Positions 12,201 through 22,899 of a DNA stretch of 64,000 nucleotides are shown in pieces. Each line of letters begins with the position of its first letter. Within the stretch, counting starts at the first letter, position 1. Position numbers and translations under genes: made by a program. This DNA is from Scalesia atractyloides. Its lineage: Eukaryota; Streptophyta; Magnoliopsida; Asterales; Asteraceae. The notes under the pieces are model-generated. The model saw only the letters and a list, made by a program, of their open reading frames with translations. It was not told where the DNA came from and did no database searches. Where the stretch lies: contig CAMTDV010000022.1 of NCBI GenBank assembly GCA_947069175.1, positions 41,674,781-41,738,780 of the forward strand. Reading direction: 5' to 3'.

Positions 12201-12692
12201 CCCTAAGGATGATAACTTTGATTTGACAGCATTTAGTGATTCTGATCATGGTGGCTGCAAGATCATGCAAAATCAACATCAGCTGGATGTCAGTTCTTGG
12301 GAAATCGCCTTGTCACGTGGCAGTACAAAAAGCAGATTTGTGTAGCTACGTCAACCTGTGAGGCTGAGTATATTTCGGCTTCTACTTGTTGCTCTCATGT
12401 TCTATGGATTCAACAGCAAATGCGCGACTACGGTTTTGAATTTCTAACTACCCCTATTTTTGTTGATAACGAAGCTGCTTTACAGATTGCTCGTAATCTT
12501 GTACAGCACTCAAAAACTAAACACATTGAGATTAAGTATCATTTCATACGAGATTGTTATGAAAAGAAACTTATCAATGTTGTTAAAATCCACACTGATC
12601 ACCAACGTGCCGACCTGTTTACAAAAGCTTTTGATAAATCTCGTTTTGATTATCTACTTTTGGTCAATGGCATCAAGGTGAAACCCGAGTAA
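9257..12692 (+). pseudogene. Copia-1 pol: protease, integrase, reverse transcriptase, RNase H (degenerate)
   Basis: Protease (9257-9610) has the aspartyl motif DSGASRHLTG. Integrase (9665-10231) has the HHCC zinc finger (SWHRRMGHIH ... CVSCQK) and the core LHMDLFGP and IRSDN; its SDNGTEF-type motif reads SDNSTKF. An integrase C-terminal fragment is at 10237-10452 and an acidic linker at 10706-10975. Reverse transcriptase (11249-12345) begins with the conserved KIGTRWVYKCKKD. The catalytic YVDD box reads YVDV at 11745-11756 and is followed by a frameshift. RNase H (12297-12692) contains the STCEAEY and DNEAA motifs. Stops near 9608, 10115, 10450 and 11215 plus frameshifts show decay. Order and motifs leave no doubt about copia affiliation. 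Confidence 0.95.
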
Positions 12693-14837
12693 TTCATCCT
12701 TGGCTAATCAATTTTTTGTAAATATTTTCTTCAAAATCTAAAACTACAAAAAGATTTTCTATTTTCTCTTAGTTTTATATTTTAGGGGGAGAATATTTCA
12801 AGAAAATACAAAAACATGAGAAAATGCAAAAATACAAAAATATGTCTTTTATTTAGTTTAAGTTTTTACTACCTTCTTTATTTAAGGGGGATAAAAACTT
12901 AGAAAAATACAAAAACAATAGAAAACCCAAAAATCATAAATGAGTTTCTTGGATAGATAAGTAAAGATGGTGAATACACCAGTGATCTGTCATAAACAGT
13001 CAAAAACACAAAATGAAAATTGGTAAATAGCTTTACTAATGATGTATCGGTAGGCTCACAATCAGATTAAAATGTGCAGGTTGATATAAACTTAACGGAC
13101 TGCAAGCCAGGTGGGAACCATTCATTGGCATATGGTCTTGGTACCGAAATTTCGTTTGATAGTATGCCGAGAATCTGAGATATGCGGTCTTTATGCTGAC
13201 TTATCATATGGGTATCATGGTTGAATCTTTTGTCGAAAAAAATAACGGTGACGCAAGTCTAGAACTTCCATGATACTATACATACGTGTAAATACTGCAT
13301 ACGACCTTCAATAAGTGATAAACATATCACATCCACCCAAAAATAAGTGATAAAATATCACAGCTTTATGTGGGAGCTAAGTTCGTCTCTTTGTCGGTAC
13401 GATGGTACTAAACTATTCACGGACTTACTCTTGTGCCCTGCATGCATCTGAAAATCAAGTTCCTCATCAATAAGTGATTTAATCACATAGGGCTTGTTTT
13501 CAATCAAAATAAGTGAGTATCTCACATCTTATACGTCAAAATAGATGATATGCAGTACACTCACCGGTAAGATTTTCTCTCGTGCATATCTTGATACGGG
13601 AGTGTGTCGTGAAGTGGTTGAACACTGGCTAGTAAGTAAAATTTATACCTTAATCATATCTCCTAATCATGATTATATCTGATAAGCTGAGCTTACGTGG
13701 ATAACAATACCAATAATCATAGTAGAATATTTTTTTATTTATTTATTTAATTTGATGTTTTAAACCAAACATGTTTTTGACAAGATTAAAAGCTGGTATG
13801 ATTCTCTTACCATGAAACTCTGAAAAAGATTATCTAGTAAATACATAGTTTACTCTTATCTGTTACTGGTTATTTTAAGTTTAGTTTACTTTGTTGTGTA
13901 ATTAAGTTCTTTTTGAATTAGCCAAAATTGAAGCTCAAAAGTTTTCTACCAAGATACGCCCTTAAACCATTCGCTTTGATCTCATAACTTCATAAAAGTA
14001 CTTTCTTACAATGGGTAAACTCATCTCACAAGAGCAAAATCTGTTTAACAAGCACTTTTCCTAACTTAACTTGTGATTAGTGTGGATCTGTGCAAAGTTC
14101 TAAACAGGTCAGCAAAAAACCTAAAGACGTCGGAGAACTAAAATTCCAGTTTTGAAAAAACATGGACTCGTACGAATCATATCATTCGTACATGCCTGTG
14201 TGCTTCGTACGAATGACCATTGGGTCTTGTATGTTTGAAGCTCTTCGTACGAACTAAGGTTGTTTCGCACAAGTATCTCGATGTGGCATAAAAGGTGATG
14301 AAGTTCTTTGGTAGAACTTCACTTTCACCTTGCTCACATCATCTTTACACCTCTCCTTAAGTTGTTTTTGATTTCTTTAAGGTATACTTGACTATGATGG
14401 CATACTTTAAAGTTGAACAACTTAACATTTTCTGACCGTGCGACTTTGATTGACTTGAACAACAAAATATAAGTGAAGAATCATTTTTAACCAAAAAACA
14501 AGTAACTTCGTACGAATCTAACATCATTTGCACGGATAACTCATCGTTCGTACGAGTCAACTATCTGTATGAATGAATCAGTTTCTTGTTTTAATCAAAA
14601 GTTCGTAAATTGAGTTGTTCTTCGTACGAATAAATTGTTATTCGTACGAAGAACAAGGGTCAGTAGTTCTTTGTTCAGGAATATATACATACAAAAGGTT
14701 CGGAATAAAACTTTTTGTGTATATTCCCTAATAAATTTGTGTTCTTATCCTAGTTGTTATATGTGTACAATATGGAATAAAAGGAACATAAAAGAAAACC
14801 CGCAACAAAGAGAACTGACAAGTCAGAAGTGGAAATT
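12693..14837 (+). other. Copia-1 non-coding spacer between RNase H and accessory ORF, with palindromic CGTACGA words
   Basis: There is no significant coding. Purine-rich 'aggggga' tracts occur near 12784 and 12885. TCGTACGA words cluster at 14165-14275 and 14505-14656. The last pair forms a perfect 19-bp inverted repeat (14615-14633 with 14638-14656, loop attg). Confidence 0.7.
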
Positions 14838-16614
14838 ATGTCGGAACCTAGACATAACATGGTGGCCTACTTGGATCCGGAAGACAAATTTGCTGAGAAC
14901 AACGGCATAATGAAGGTTTTGCACGATTCAATAATACATTATGCTATCACGCATAAGACTACAGTATACAAGACGTTGATCAAGGAATTTTGGGATTCAG
15001 CTAAAGTTGTTGAAGTGAATGGGAAGGAACTTATCCGCGGGAAAGTAAGTGACTTGAACGTAGATGTGACTATTGAAACCATTAACTCAGTATTACAGCT
15101 TCGTGATGATCCTGAAGCTCCATTCTCAGTGTCGTTGAAGTGTCAGTTAGAAAGAAATATGTTGGAGATTTTCTTGTTGGGCAACTAAACAAAGCATGGT
15201 TGCCACTCTGATACAAGTTCTTTCTACATGTTCTGATTCAATGTTTGAGCAATAGACGAAGTGGTTATGACATGGCGAATAATGACTTAGTTGGAATGAT
15301 GATAGCTTTGACATTGAACAAACCGTTTAGTGTTTCAAAGTATATCTTTGCAAACATGAAAGAAAACAAGAGAAGAACCGGATATGGTGGAAACAAGTTT
15401 TGGATGCATCCTCGATTTCTCCAAATGATCTTGAATGTGCAACATCCTAATCTTCCGAAGAACAATGACGATGTTTTAAAAGTAGAAGTTATGATTGAAC
15501 ATTCGTTGAAATCTTTAGAGGTGTAGCAGCAAAACGTTACAAGGAAAGCACACCTCCTCACAAGTTGATCAGTTTTCTGGCAAATGATCAATATGTTGCA
15601 CCAAAAAGCGACAAGTGGCACCATGATGACAGTGATTTAGATAATGAAGAACCAACTTTGAAAAAGATGATTGAAGATAAGTTTGGCCATAAAAAGGGAA
15701 AGGGTAATGAAGATGATGGTGATACTGTTGGTAATGATGGTGCAAGTGAGCCAGTTGCAGATGTCCAGCCTACTATTACAATAGAGGAGTCTGAACCTGT
15801 AATGATGGAACCCACTACAACTTCTGAACCACAACCTACAAATACCACAGCAGCTGAAACATCTTCAGCTGAAGATACTTCAGTTCAACCGCAACCTACT
15901 ATTTCTTCAGCTCAACAATCCCAATCTACATCTCACCAAAATACAAAATGAAACAGCCGTTTGTTCTCTGAAATGGAAAAGGATGAGAGAGTGGATTTTC
16001 TGTTCTCTTAGTTGCAAGCTACGGCAATCTAGATTAACAAGCATTCAGAGTTTTTGTCTTCAAATCATAACATAGTTGTGAAACAACAGTTGGAGATAAA
16101 TTCTTTGAAAGAGACTGTTAGCAAACAGGATTCTGAAATTGTACAGTTAAGAAAAGAAAATGAGCGACTGAAGGCTGCAGATGCTGAAAGAGCAACTCAG
16201 CTACAACAAATGAGAGCAGCTGACAACTCTCAGGGAATTGAGATAAATAGGCTGAAAGAATGTAGTGTTGCTGTACAACGATCTGCGAAAACATTAACTG
16301 CTAAGCATAACGACTTGAGGGAATGGTATCATTCTCGTAATGCTACACTAGTTGAAGGCTTTAATGGTATTAAAGACGTGTTTGAAATAAGCAGAAAGCG
16401 GGTGAAGATTCTATGGAATGAAAGATGCAAAGCGCAGGAGATCAAGCGAAAACATGATCAAATTAGTGAAGACACTGGATATCCTAATGCTTCAGCCTCA
16501 TCCTCACAATCAAAGATTTTTGCTTCAACTCCAGTGGTAAAGTCTAATGCACATCAGATCGTGACCAATCCAGTTACATCCAATGCTTCACAAGAGGAAA
16601 CAGGAAAGGTTTAA
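14838..16614 (+). pseudogene. Copia-1 accessory 3' ORF (SIRE-type extra ORF, broken)
   Basis: Three frames form one broken ORF of about 590 codons lying in sense between RNase H and the 3' LTR. The ATG at 14838 (MSEPRHNMVAYLDPED) is preferred over an upstream GTG. Fragment one (14838-15188) has IKEFWDSAKV. Fragment two (about 15245-15526) has FWMHPRFLQM. Fragment three (about 15565-15951) is an acidic, Thr/Pro-rich stretch. A last fragment (about 16054-16614) is a heptad-like coiled coil. The IEEFW/IKEFW and M(Y/H)PRF blocks recur in the Copia-4 accessory ORF. In SIRE elements such ORFs have been called env-like, but I see no signal peptide or membrane span. Function is unknown. Confidence 0.75.
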
Positions 16615-16756
16615 TGTTTCTGGAAAATTTTGAAGACCTGATGATCTATCAACAATGGATAGCAGATCTTCAGGGGGAGTTTGTTGATACTCCAGGCCAT
16701 TCAGTATGAAGACCAAAGCCGAAGACCGAAGACCAAGCAACAGCCAAGGGGGAGTT
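16615..16756 (+). other. Duplicated polypurine tract before the Copia-1 3' LTR
   Basis: The tract agggggagtttgttgatac occurs twice. At 16673-16692 it is followed by unrelated sequence; at 16747-16766 it runs into the real LTR start at 16757. The first copy carries the first eight or so LTR bases. Confidence 0.8.
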
Positions 16757-17503
16757 TGTTGATACACTTTTGTGTCTGTCGCTTGTTCTTAGTTACGTCT
16801 GTAATTGTACGGTCTTTGTTTACAGTGTCTGTATAGTTTGGTCGTGTCGAAAAAATCAAGATATCCTCCTATCTTGGTTTAGTACGACGATTAGTTTGTC
16901 TGTGTAAAACAGTTGCATGTGTGCATACTTTTGAGTCTTGTGTACGTCATGTCTGTGACACGATCTCCAAGGAAGACTTCCATGTGCGAATGGAAACACT
17001 TCGTACGAGCAAGATATTGCTCGTACGAGCCACCTGCCATTCGTACGAACGAATCCCTCTAAACAAGTATCATACTTGTTTCGTACGAGCTAGTTGATGC
17101 TCGTACGAACCAGCTTGTTCGTACGAATATCTTTGGAGTAGTTCTTCGTGTCTTTTGGTGTTTTGTATGTCCAGCAACATACTTCGTACTGTTGCTAGGT
17201 ATGGACACTATATAAGCAGACATGCACTTCTCAGAGTAGTTAGACCTTCAAGAGTAGTTGAGATGTGTGAGACCAGAAACCTGAGAGAGAGACACAATAG
17301 CACATAGAGTGTGGCATGAGTCTGTATGAGCATTGTTTGTATATGTTTGTATCAGTTCTCTTTAGTTAATCAAGATATTGAATCTTTGGTTATCATGTGT
17401 TCTTACTTTGTTTTAGTTTGCATTCATACGAGGATTCCGCACTCGTATCTGTGTTGTATGAACAAGGAAGCAGGTTTATCTTGATCCTCCAAGTGGGCCT
17501 ACA
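16757..17503 (+). repeat. Copia-1 3' LTR
   Basis: Same 747-bp length and TGTTG...CTACA ends as the 5' LTR. TATA box at 17208-17216. Two perfect hairpins built on TCGTACGA lie at 17001-17028 and 17080-17109. Confidence 0.95.
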
Positions 17504-17508
17504 ATTGG
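17504..17508 (+). repeat. Target-site duplication (attgg), right copy, of Copia-1
   Basis: Exact match to 4055-4059, directly after the CTACA end of the 3' LTR. Confidence 0.95.
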
Positions 17509-18599
17509 GATATGCTAGACCATTGGGTTAGCGGGGGAGAATCGAACAACTTTTAGGGGATAAATTTAGGAGAGTGTTGGACTGTGACGAGAGGCAATAC
17601 AAAGAGATAACTTTTGAATTTCATTCTACCTTTGAGTATCACCAGGGGAAGTTTGCTGAAAGTGATGTTGTATCTTTTGCCTTGGGAAGGCACATCTACG
17701 AGTTGACCATCCCACAGTTCGATGTAGCCACCCAGTTCTATACGGTAGACGAGGTCAAGTCACCGGAGTTCTTTATCAGCTTGCAGGGGTGTTCAAAAGA
17801 AGGCATCCGCACAGTGCTCAGACGGATGAGTTGGTCAGGTTCTGGGGTACAATTTAAGTTGCATCGTACTCCAATAATACGGTTGCTAGTGATATCATCA
17901 ATCCGGTCTACCGGTTTATTCATAAAATTTTGGCAGCCACACTGGTTGGTAGGGGACAGGGGGACAACAAGGTGAACCAGGTCAGTTTTTCTATTTAATG
18001 TGCATGGTTGAGGGAGACCGGCGAACTTGGCTACTATCTTCGCGTGTTCTATGAAGAGGCTATGGAGAGGAGGCCCGGGGCTAGGATATATTGTGAGCCC
18101 CTAATTACATGGTTGGCAGAGAGTCTCGGGGTGTTTGATCGACTACCCACGAGACAGGATGAGAGAGGGCTTATCCCCGTGCTTCATGGGTGTATGTGAT
18201 CTTCAGGCTGCAGGGATTCTGACTTCGCACGAGCCTATTAGCTGGGAGGCTATCAAACATGGTCCTCAGGTTCAGCCTCCTCCGAGTTCTAAGGCTTCTT
18301 CATCTATGCAGTCCAGCGTTCCTACACGATACCAGAGGCCGATGACACGCCAAGAGCTGCCAGGCAGGCGGTATCCTCTTCGACAGCCCTGTCCTGATCC
18401 ACTCACGTTAGATTCATTATATGACAGGATGGAGACCGGTTTTGGAGACTTGAGAGGGTATGTGGATCAACAGTTTGGTGGGGTTTACCAGGTAATGATG
18501 GAGAGCAGGAGCATGCATGACAAAGGCCAACGCAGGTTGGAAGATGGGATGCGATACATGATGGAGAACCTGCACATGGGGGTTCCATCTTACTTCTAG
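17509..18599 (+). pseudogene. Athila env-like ORF, 3' fragment
   Basis: It continues the ORF begun at 3790. The first part (about 17540-17860) contains ITFEFHSTFEYHQG and FALGRHIYELTIP, matching the conserved plant-retrotransposon domain found in Athila ORFs. A frame change follows near 17860. The second and third parts (18008-18199 and 18135-18599) read WLAESLGVFDRLP and then a glutamine/serine-rich tail with MQSSVPTRYQRPMTRQ, ending at a TAG at 18597-18599. The product's role is unknown. No membrane segment stands out. Degenerate but recognisable throughout. Confidence 0.75.
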
Positions 18600-20054
18600 T
18601 AGAGAGGTCAGCACGGTCCGGGTCAATCAAGTGGTATGGAGGATTGTCAACCATTCCAGGTGTTCGAGCAGTCATAGGAGTCAGAGGAGGATGACTAAGC
18701 AGCAGGGTTCTTTATTGATTTCTATTTTTCTTTTATGTTGTTTTCATCTTCTGTTGGTCTGTATTTCTAAACACTTTACATGTGCGATATTTGGGTTGTT
18801 TCGGGGTATGGTTGTGGTTAACTTCTTGGAACAAGTTATTTATTGATTATATTATGTTTGGAAGTTGTTTATGTTGGTTGATAGGTTGACGTTTGTATGC
18901 CGCTTCCGTTCGCGTGTGAGACTTGAGAGTTGTTTGCTGAGGGTATTCAGATTGGAGGGCATGAGTGGAATTGACTGGCACATTGACAGTCTTGCATATC
19001 AGCTAAGTCGTTTCACTTGTATAGTTTGTATTTTATTTATTTTTGAGTTTTTATTATTGTTTAGTAGTGAAGACCTTCTCATACTTGCATTAGGGACAAT
19101 GTAAAATTTAAGTGTGGGGATGAAATAGTTGAGTTGTAGAGTAGTTTTAATTTATTTGAAAAAAAGAAAAAATAAAAAAATCAGAAAAAGTCTTTTGAAG
19201 AAGGAATTTGCATAAATATAAACGGAAAATGATAGAAAAATTGAGTTTTTATTCGGTTTCAAATAATGATAATATGAGTTAATAAAAGGTTGAGTTTGTG
19301 TTTAGCTTGGGATATGTGAGTAGGCTCATTCCGGTTCTTAGTTTCTTTGAGATTAATATACCTTAATTGCCGTCTACTAGTGGGTACTCTCTAGGAAAAA
19401 TGGGAAACCGAAACTGCCAAAAATAGTATAAGGAATGTCGGTATAAGCTAAAATCTTTAGAATTTTTATCATATAAATAAAATAAAAATATAGAAAAAAT
19501 GAGCTTGATTGAAAAAAGTATACGAAGCCTATGGAATCTCCCTTGGGGATGGTGACTCTGATCGAGAATCCCTCTAGGATAAGTTGAAAAATTGCTTAAA
19601 TATCGAAGCCCACATTGTCGCTCTTGGGGATGATGACTCTGGTTGAGACAGCCTCTAGGTTAGATATGCAAAAAGAAATCAAGTGCTCAAAAGAAAGAGA
19701 AAAAAAAATTTTATTTGGTTCTTAATTCTTTTGATTTTGGTATAAAACGGTTAGGAAATGGATCGAATGATTCGTTCCTTTTTGTTCCATAAGCTTGAGG
19801 TGGGATTAGGTCTACTATATTTGCTAGTGTGAAACCTTAGGTAGATTGACCGTTCTTAAACTAAATTCACATGATAAGAATTTTGAATCGAGTTTTGAGT
19901 TTAAGTGGACACGAATACTTGCAATCGCGGTTAATATAAATTTCAACCTTAATAAAGTAATCCTATTTTTTTTTAAATCGAGTAATTACTTGGTTATGAT
20001 TCCGTTTGCATAAGTCTTTTTCGAGGACAAAAAAAGAGCAAGTGTGGGGATATT
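18600..20054 (+). other. Athila-1 3' spacer with internal and terminal polypurine tracts
   Basis: This is non-coding, AT-rich and decayed. A phrase gggacaatgtaaaatttaag followed by tgtgggga (about 19093-19121) closely resembles one in Athila-2 on the other strand (about 52930-52975). The terminal tract aagtgtggggatatt (20040-20054) abuts the TGATG start of the LTR. Two parallel sentences 'ctctggttgagac/ctctgatcgagaa ... cctctagg' at 19555-19582 and 19628-19657 form a small internal repeat. Confidence 0.65.
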
Positions 20055-21752
20055 TGATGTATTGAATAATACATCCATTTATCATGTACAATTTGTATTA
20101 CTTTAGTTGATATTCGTTTTGGTTTGTCAAGAATATATCTACTTTTAATCCAAATACGTTTTGCAGGTCTTGGTTCGTGAAAGTAGCTGAAAAGACGAGA
20201 AAGTGAGCTGAAATGGTGAACGAAACCGAACCGGATCGTAGTTGGAAGTCAAAAGAATAAACGAATCGAAAAACGGGTGAAACCACCTTCTGGAGGCCCG
20301 TGAACCCATAGCTAGTTCCTCTCGCGCCCAGCGAGAGGCTAGTATTCAATCGGAGAATCATAACCCGTCGTGGGGCGCGATCGGCAGCTACATCCCTCTT
20401 GCAGGTGGCGAGAGAATAATTTGATCAGAATGTTTCGAAAGTTGATCAGTTTGGTGAAGGATAAGTATATTAGTTAGAGTTTAACTCTAACTACATCATA
20501 ATTTGGGAACGAACTTTGAAGTTGGAGAGCATTAATTCTGGAGTTCTAGAGCTTGTGGTTGAAGTTCAAGTGGCTGGGAATCGTCAAGTTGGAGCAAGAA
20601 GCTTAGAGATCAAAGCAAACACGGGTTATATTGCAAAATTTCTTAACTTTTAGTTCCATTGTTCTTAATCTTGATGAATTCAGTTTTTAACCTTGTTTTA
20701 ATCATGTTTAATACTATGTTACTTGACTAAATTCAGTATGCTACCTAGGTTTTGATTGTTTTATTATGAAAGTTTGGATCTTTATTTGATTTGATAATGT
20801 TTTAATGGGATTTTTGATCAAGTAAAGAACTTTGATTACTTGATTTGGTGTATTTGCATGTTTTGAGTTAATTGTTGATTAATGGATTGTTTTGCATGAA
20901 CCTTGTTGGATGTCTTCCATAGAATAGGTTTGTGTTGATTGTCGGGTCTTAACGGGTTCGGGTAATCATCCGATAAAATTGGCCAATAAACTGGAAAATA
21001 ATTAAGTAAAATATACAATTAAATCTTAACATTATACTAAATTTAAATTATTGAGACATAATAATTTATTAACTGAATTAAATAGGTAAATTGCTAGAAT
21101 TAAGTATCGAGAAAATCCCGGTTCTAGTTTACTTGCTATATTCGAGTCGGTTAAACCAAATCAAGAGTCATAGTTGGTCTAGGCTTCCTATTGAGAGATA
21201 GTTAGCTAATTCAGTCACTTTATTGAATATTAGATAACCGAAAGGAAATCTTAAAACCGGTAAACCCAACTACTTTTAGGATATCATAGGTGTCTTCCCA
21301 AGAAGGGTCGGGGTTCCTATTCGGTATTCCTTAGAGTCTAGTATTTCAAGATCTCGGTTTCCCATTCACCTTATTAATAAATTAAGATATCCAATCAATA
21401 GTAATAGAAAATCTAACCTAGGTAGCCATTCCACCATCCTTGAATCAAACCACTAATTTAAAAGTCCAATTTAATTCACTTTAGTTATGTTAATTTTAGT
21501 TTAATTATAAATTTAGAATTATTAGAAACCCCCCCCCCCCAAATATAAACAAGTGTGTCAATTTAGTCTAGATCGAGTCGTCAACATAATTAGAGAGTCT
21601 TGTGGGTTGATATCCGGACTTACTTAAGCTATTCTACAATTGATCGGTCCACTTGCCGGTTAGTAGTTTAATCAAATTTAGAAGTCTAGAGTATAATTTG
21701 AGTCTAGAATTAGGGTAATTTTAATTGTTTTTAATTGACTACTTTTAGAACA
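20055..21752 (+). repeat. Athila-1 3' LTR (about 1.7 kb)
   Basis: It begins TGATGTATTG directly after the polypurine tract and ends AGAACA, where Tat-derived sequence begins. The other LTR is outside the window, so the ends are inferred. It contains a hairpin of CTCTCGC words (20318-20325 with 20331-20338), CG-rich words to about 20410, and a run of ten C at 21531-21540. Confidence 0.7.
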
Positions 21753-21769
21753 TTAGATCTCCTTCAAGT

Positions 21770-22358
21770 CCTTATACCAGGACTCCGCCGCCGGTACAGG
21801 AACGGTCTCAACGACGATATCCTCCACCCCCCCAGAAATGCATCCAGAAGGGTATAACACTGGCCTTTATGTAAAAACGTTTTATTTTCCAATCATGAAA
21901 AGACTTGGGGGAGAGAGAGCAAAATCTTTTTCGCCAGAATGCAATGCTGAAAAGAATAAAATCCCATGGACCAATGCAGTTGATAAAAAATCCTAAACCG
22001 GTCAATGGTTGGGGTAACACCCATCGACCGGCACAAAAACTCAAAATGCTTGATCCTCAACATCCCCATCGGATTTAGTTAGGAGATGTGGAATCGGTAG
22101 AAGTTCAAAATCTCAAGGAAAGGTTTGGTGGCCGGTAACCGGAAGTTACCGTCAGCAAAAAAAATCAAAGAATAAAGTAATGTAGCCGGCCGGAGCATCG
22201 ACTGGAGTCTCTTCCTCAGCCGGATAGCGGGCATCCCAGTCCTTAGGGAACCGGTAGCCGGAAACCAGGTGTTGGAAACTGGCCTGGTTCCACTTAATGG
22301 CCGGCAATGAGGTCGAAGCCTCCGCTATGGACACGGTTTCAGGACCCCTGGTCACCAT
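21770..22358 (-). pseudogene. Tat antisense accessory ORF (plant-transposon / Transposase_28-like), N-terminal part
   Basis: ATG at 22358 in a good context (ttccATGG) starts MVTRGPETVSIAEAST, followed by PAIKWNQASF and FPKDWDARYPAEEETP; a frameshift gives a stop at 22152. A second open stretch (22044-21808) includes LSPKSFHDWKIKRFYIKASV, the block that normally follows about 100 residues later. The text stops at the Athila-1 LTR. I recognise this as the conserved accessory protein found upstream of, or antisense in, Tat elements, often annotated as a putative gypsy-type transposase. Its biochemical role is unknown. It has its own TATA box and a leader with no primer-binding site. Confidence 0.7.
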
Positions 22359-22480
22359 GGAAATCACAGAAGAAAGAAGATTTGAAAACAAGAAGGCAAG
22401 AACACAATAACTCAGAGAAGAATTCAGAGAATTTGAAAGAAAAAGTTTGAAGGCGTGAATGAAACCCTAGACGGTTTCCC

Positions 22481-22490
22481 CTTATTTATA
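22481..22490 (-). promoter_or_regulatory. TATA box of the Tat antisense ORF
   Basis: On the minus strand tataaataag lies about 125 bases upstream of the ATG at 22358. A pyrimidine-rich, intronless 5' leader separates them. Confidence 0.55.
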
Positions 22491-22899
22491 CCCAACGCAT
22501 TTAATGGGGAAGTATGAAGCACGCGCCGAATTAACAACCAATCAGCGTAGGATGCGTGGCAGGCAAGTGGCAACTGTTGGTTGTCACGCACGTGTTGCCA
22601 GTACCTTCTTTGCCAATTCATTAATGAAAGAGAGGCTGCACTGTTGACAGCATGCCACAGCTGTCAAACGTCACCTCCAGGGCACCCCTTTTTCTCATCA
22701 ACCCGCCTGCAACATCAGCATAACAAGATTCAAATTTCAAAGACCTTATCATGAGTAAGGGTTTCCCTCACACAAAGGTTTCCTCCAACCCTTATTGAAT
22801 TTTTGTCGTTGAGATAAGCGCGCATACAAGAATTCTTATAGTCCAGCACTCCACCTACTTGCCAACATGCGCATAGGAGCAGAACTGGACTGGGGGACT

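Larger units (their letters stand above)
4060..17503 (+). mobile_element. Copia-1: complete SIRE/Maximus-type Ty1/copia element (13.4 kb)
   Basis: Two LTRs of equal length (747 bp), a primer-binding site, gag, a long coiled-coil region, protease, integrase, reverse transcriptase, RNase H, a 2-kb spacer, an accessory ORF and a polypurine tract appear in that order, bounded by attgg duplications. The order protease-integrase-RT-RNase H is diagnostic of copia. The size, long gag region and extra 3' ORF are those of the SIRE/Maximus lineage. By eye the LTRs differ at about 39 of 747 positions without indels (about 5%). Many frameshifts and an altered RT catalytic box show it is no longer autonomous. 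Confidence 0.95.
17504..21752 (+). mobile_element. Athila-1, right part
   Basis: Continuation of the gypsy element beyond Copia-1: rest of the env-like ORF, 3' spacer, polypurine tract and 3' LTR. It lies within a minus-strand accessory ORF of a Tat element, whose coding text breaks off at about 21757-21780. Confidence 0.8.

Noticed and set aside
21531..21540. Run of ten C as a functional polypurine/polypyrimidine tract
   Set aside because: Lies within the LTR, not at its edge; more likely slippage or a homopolymer artefact.
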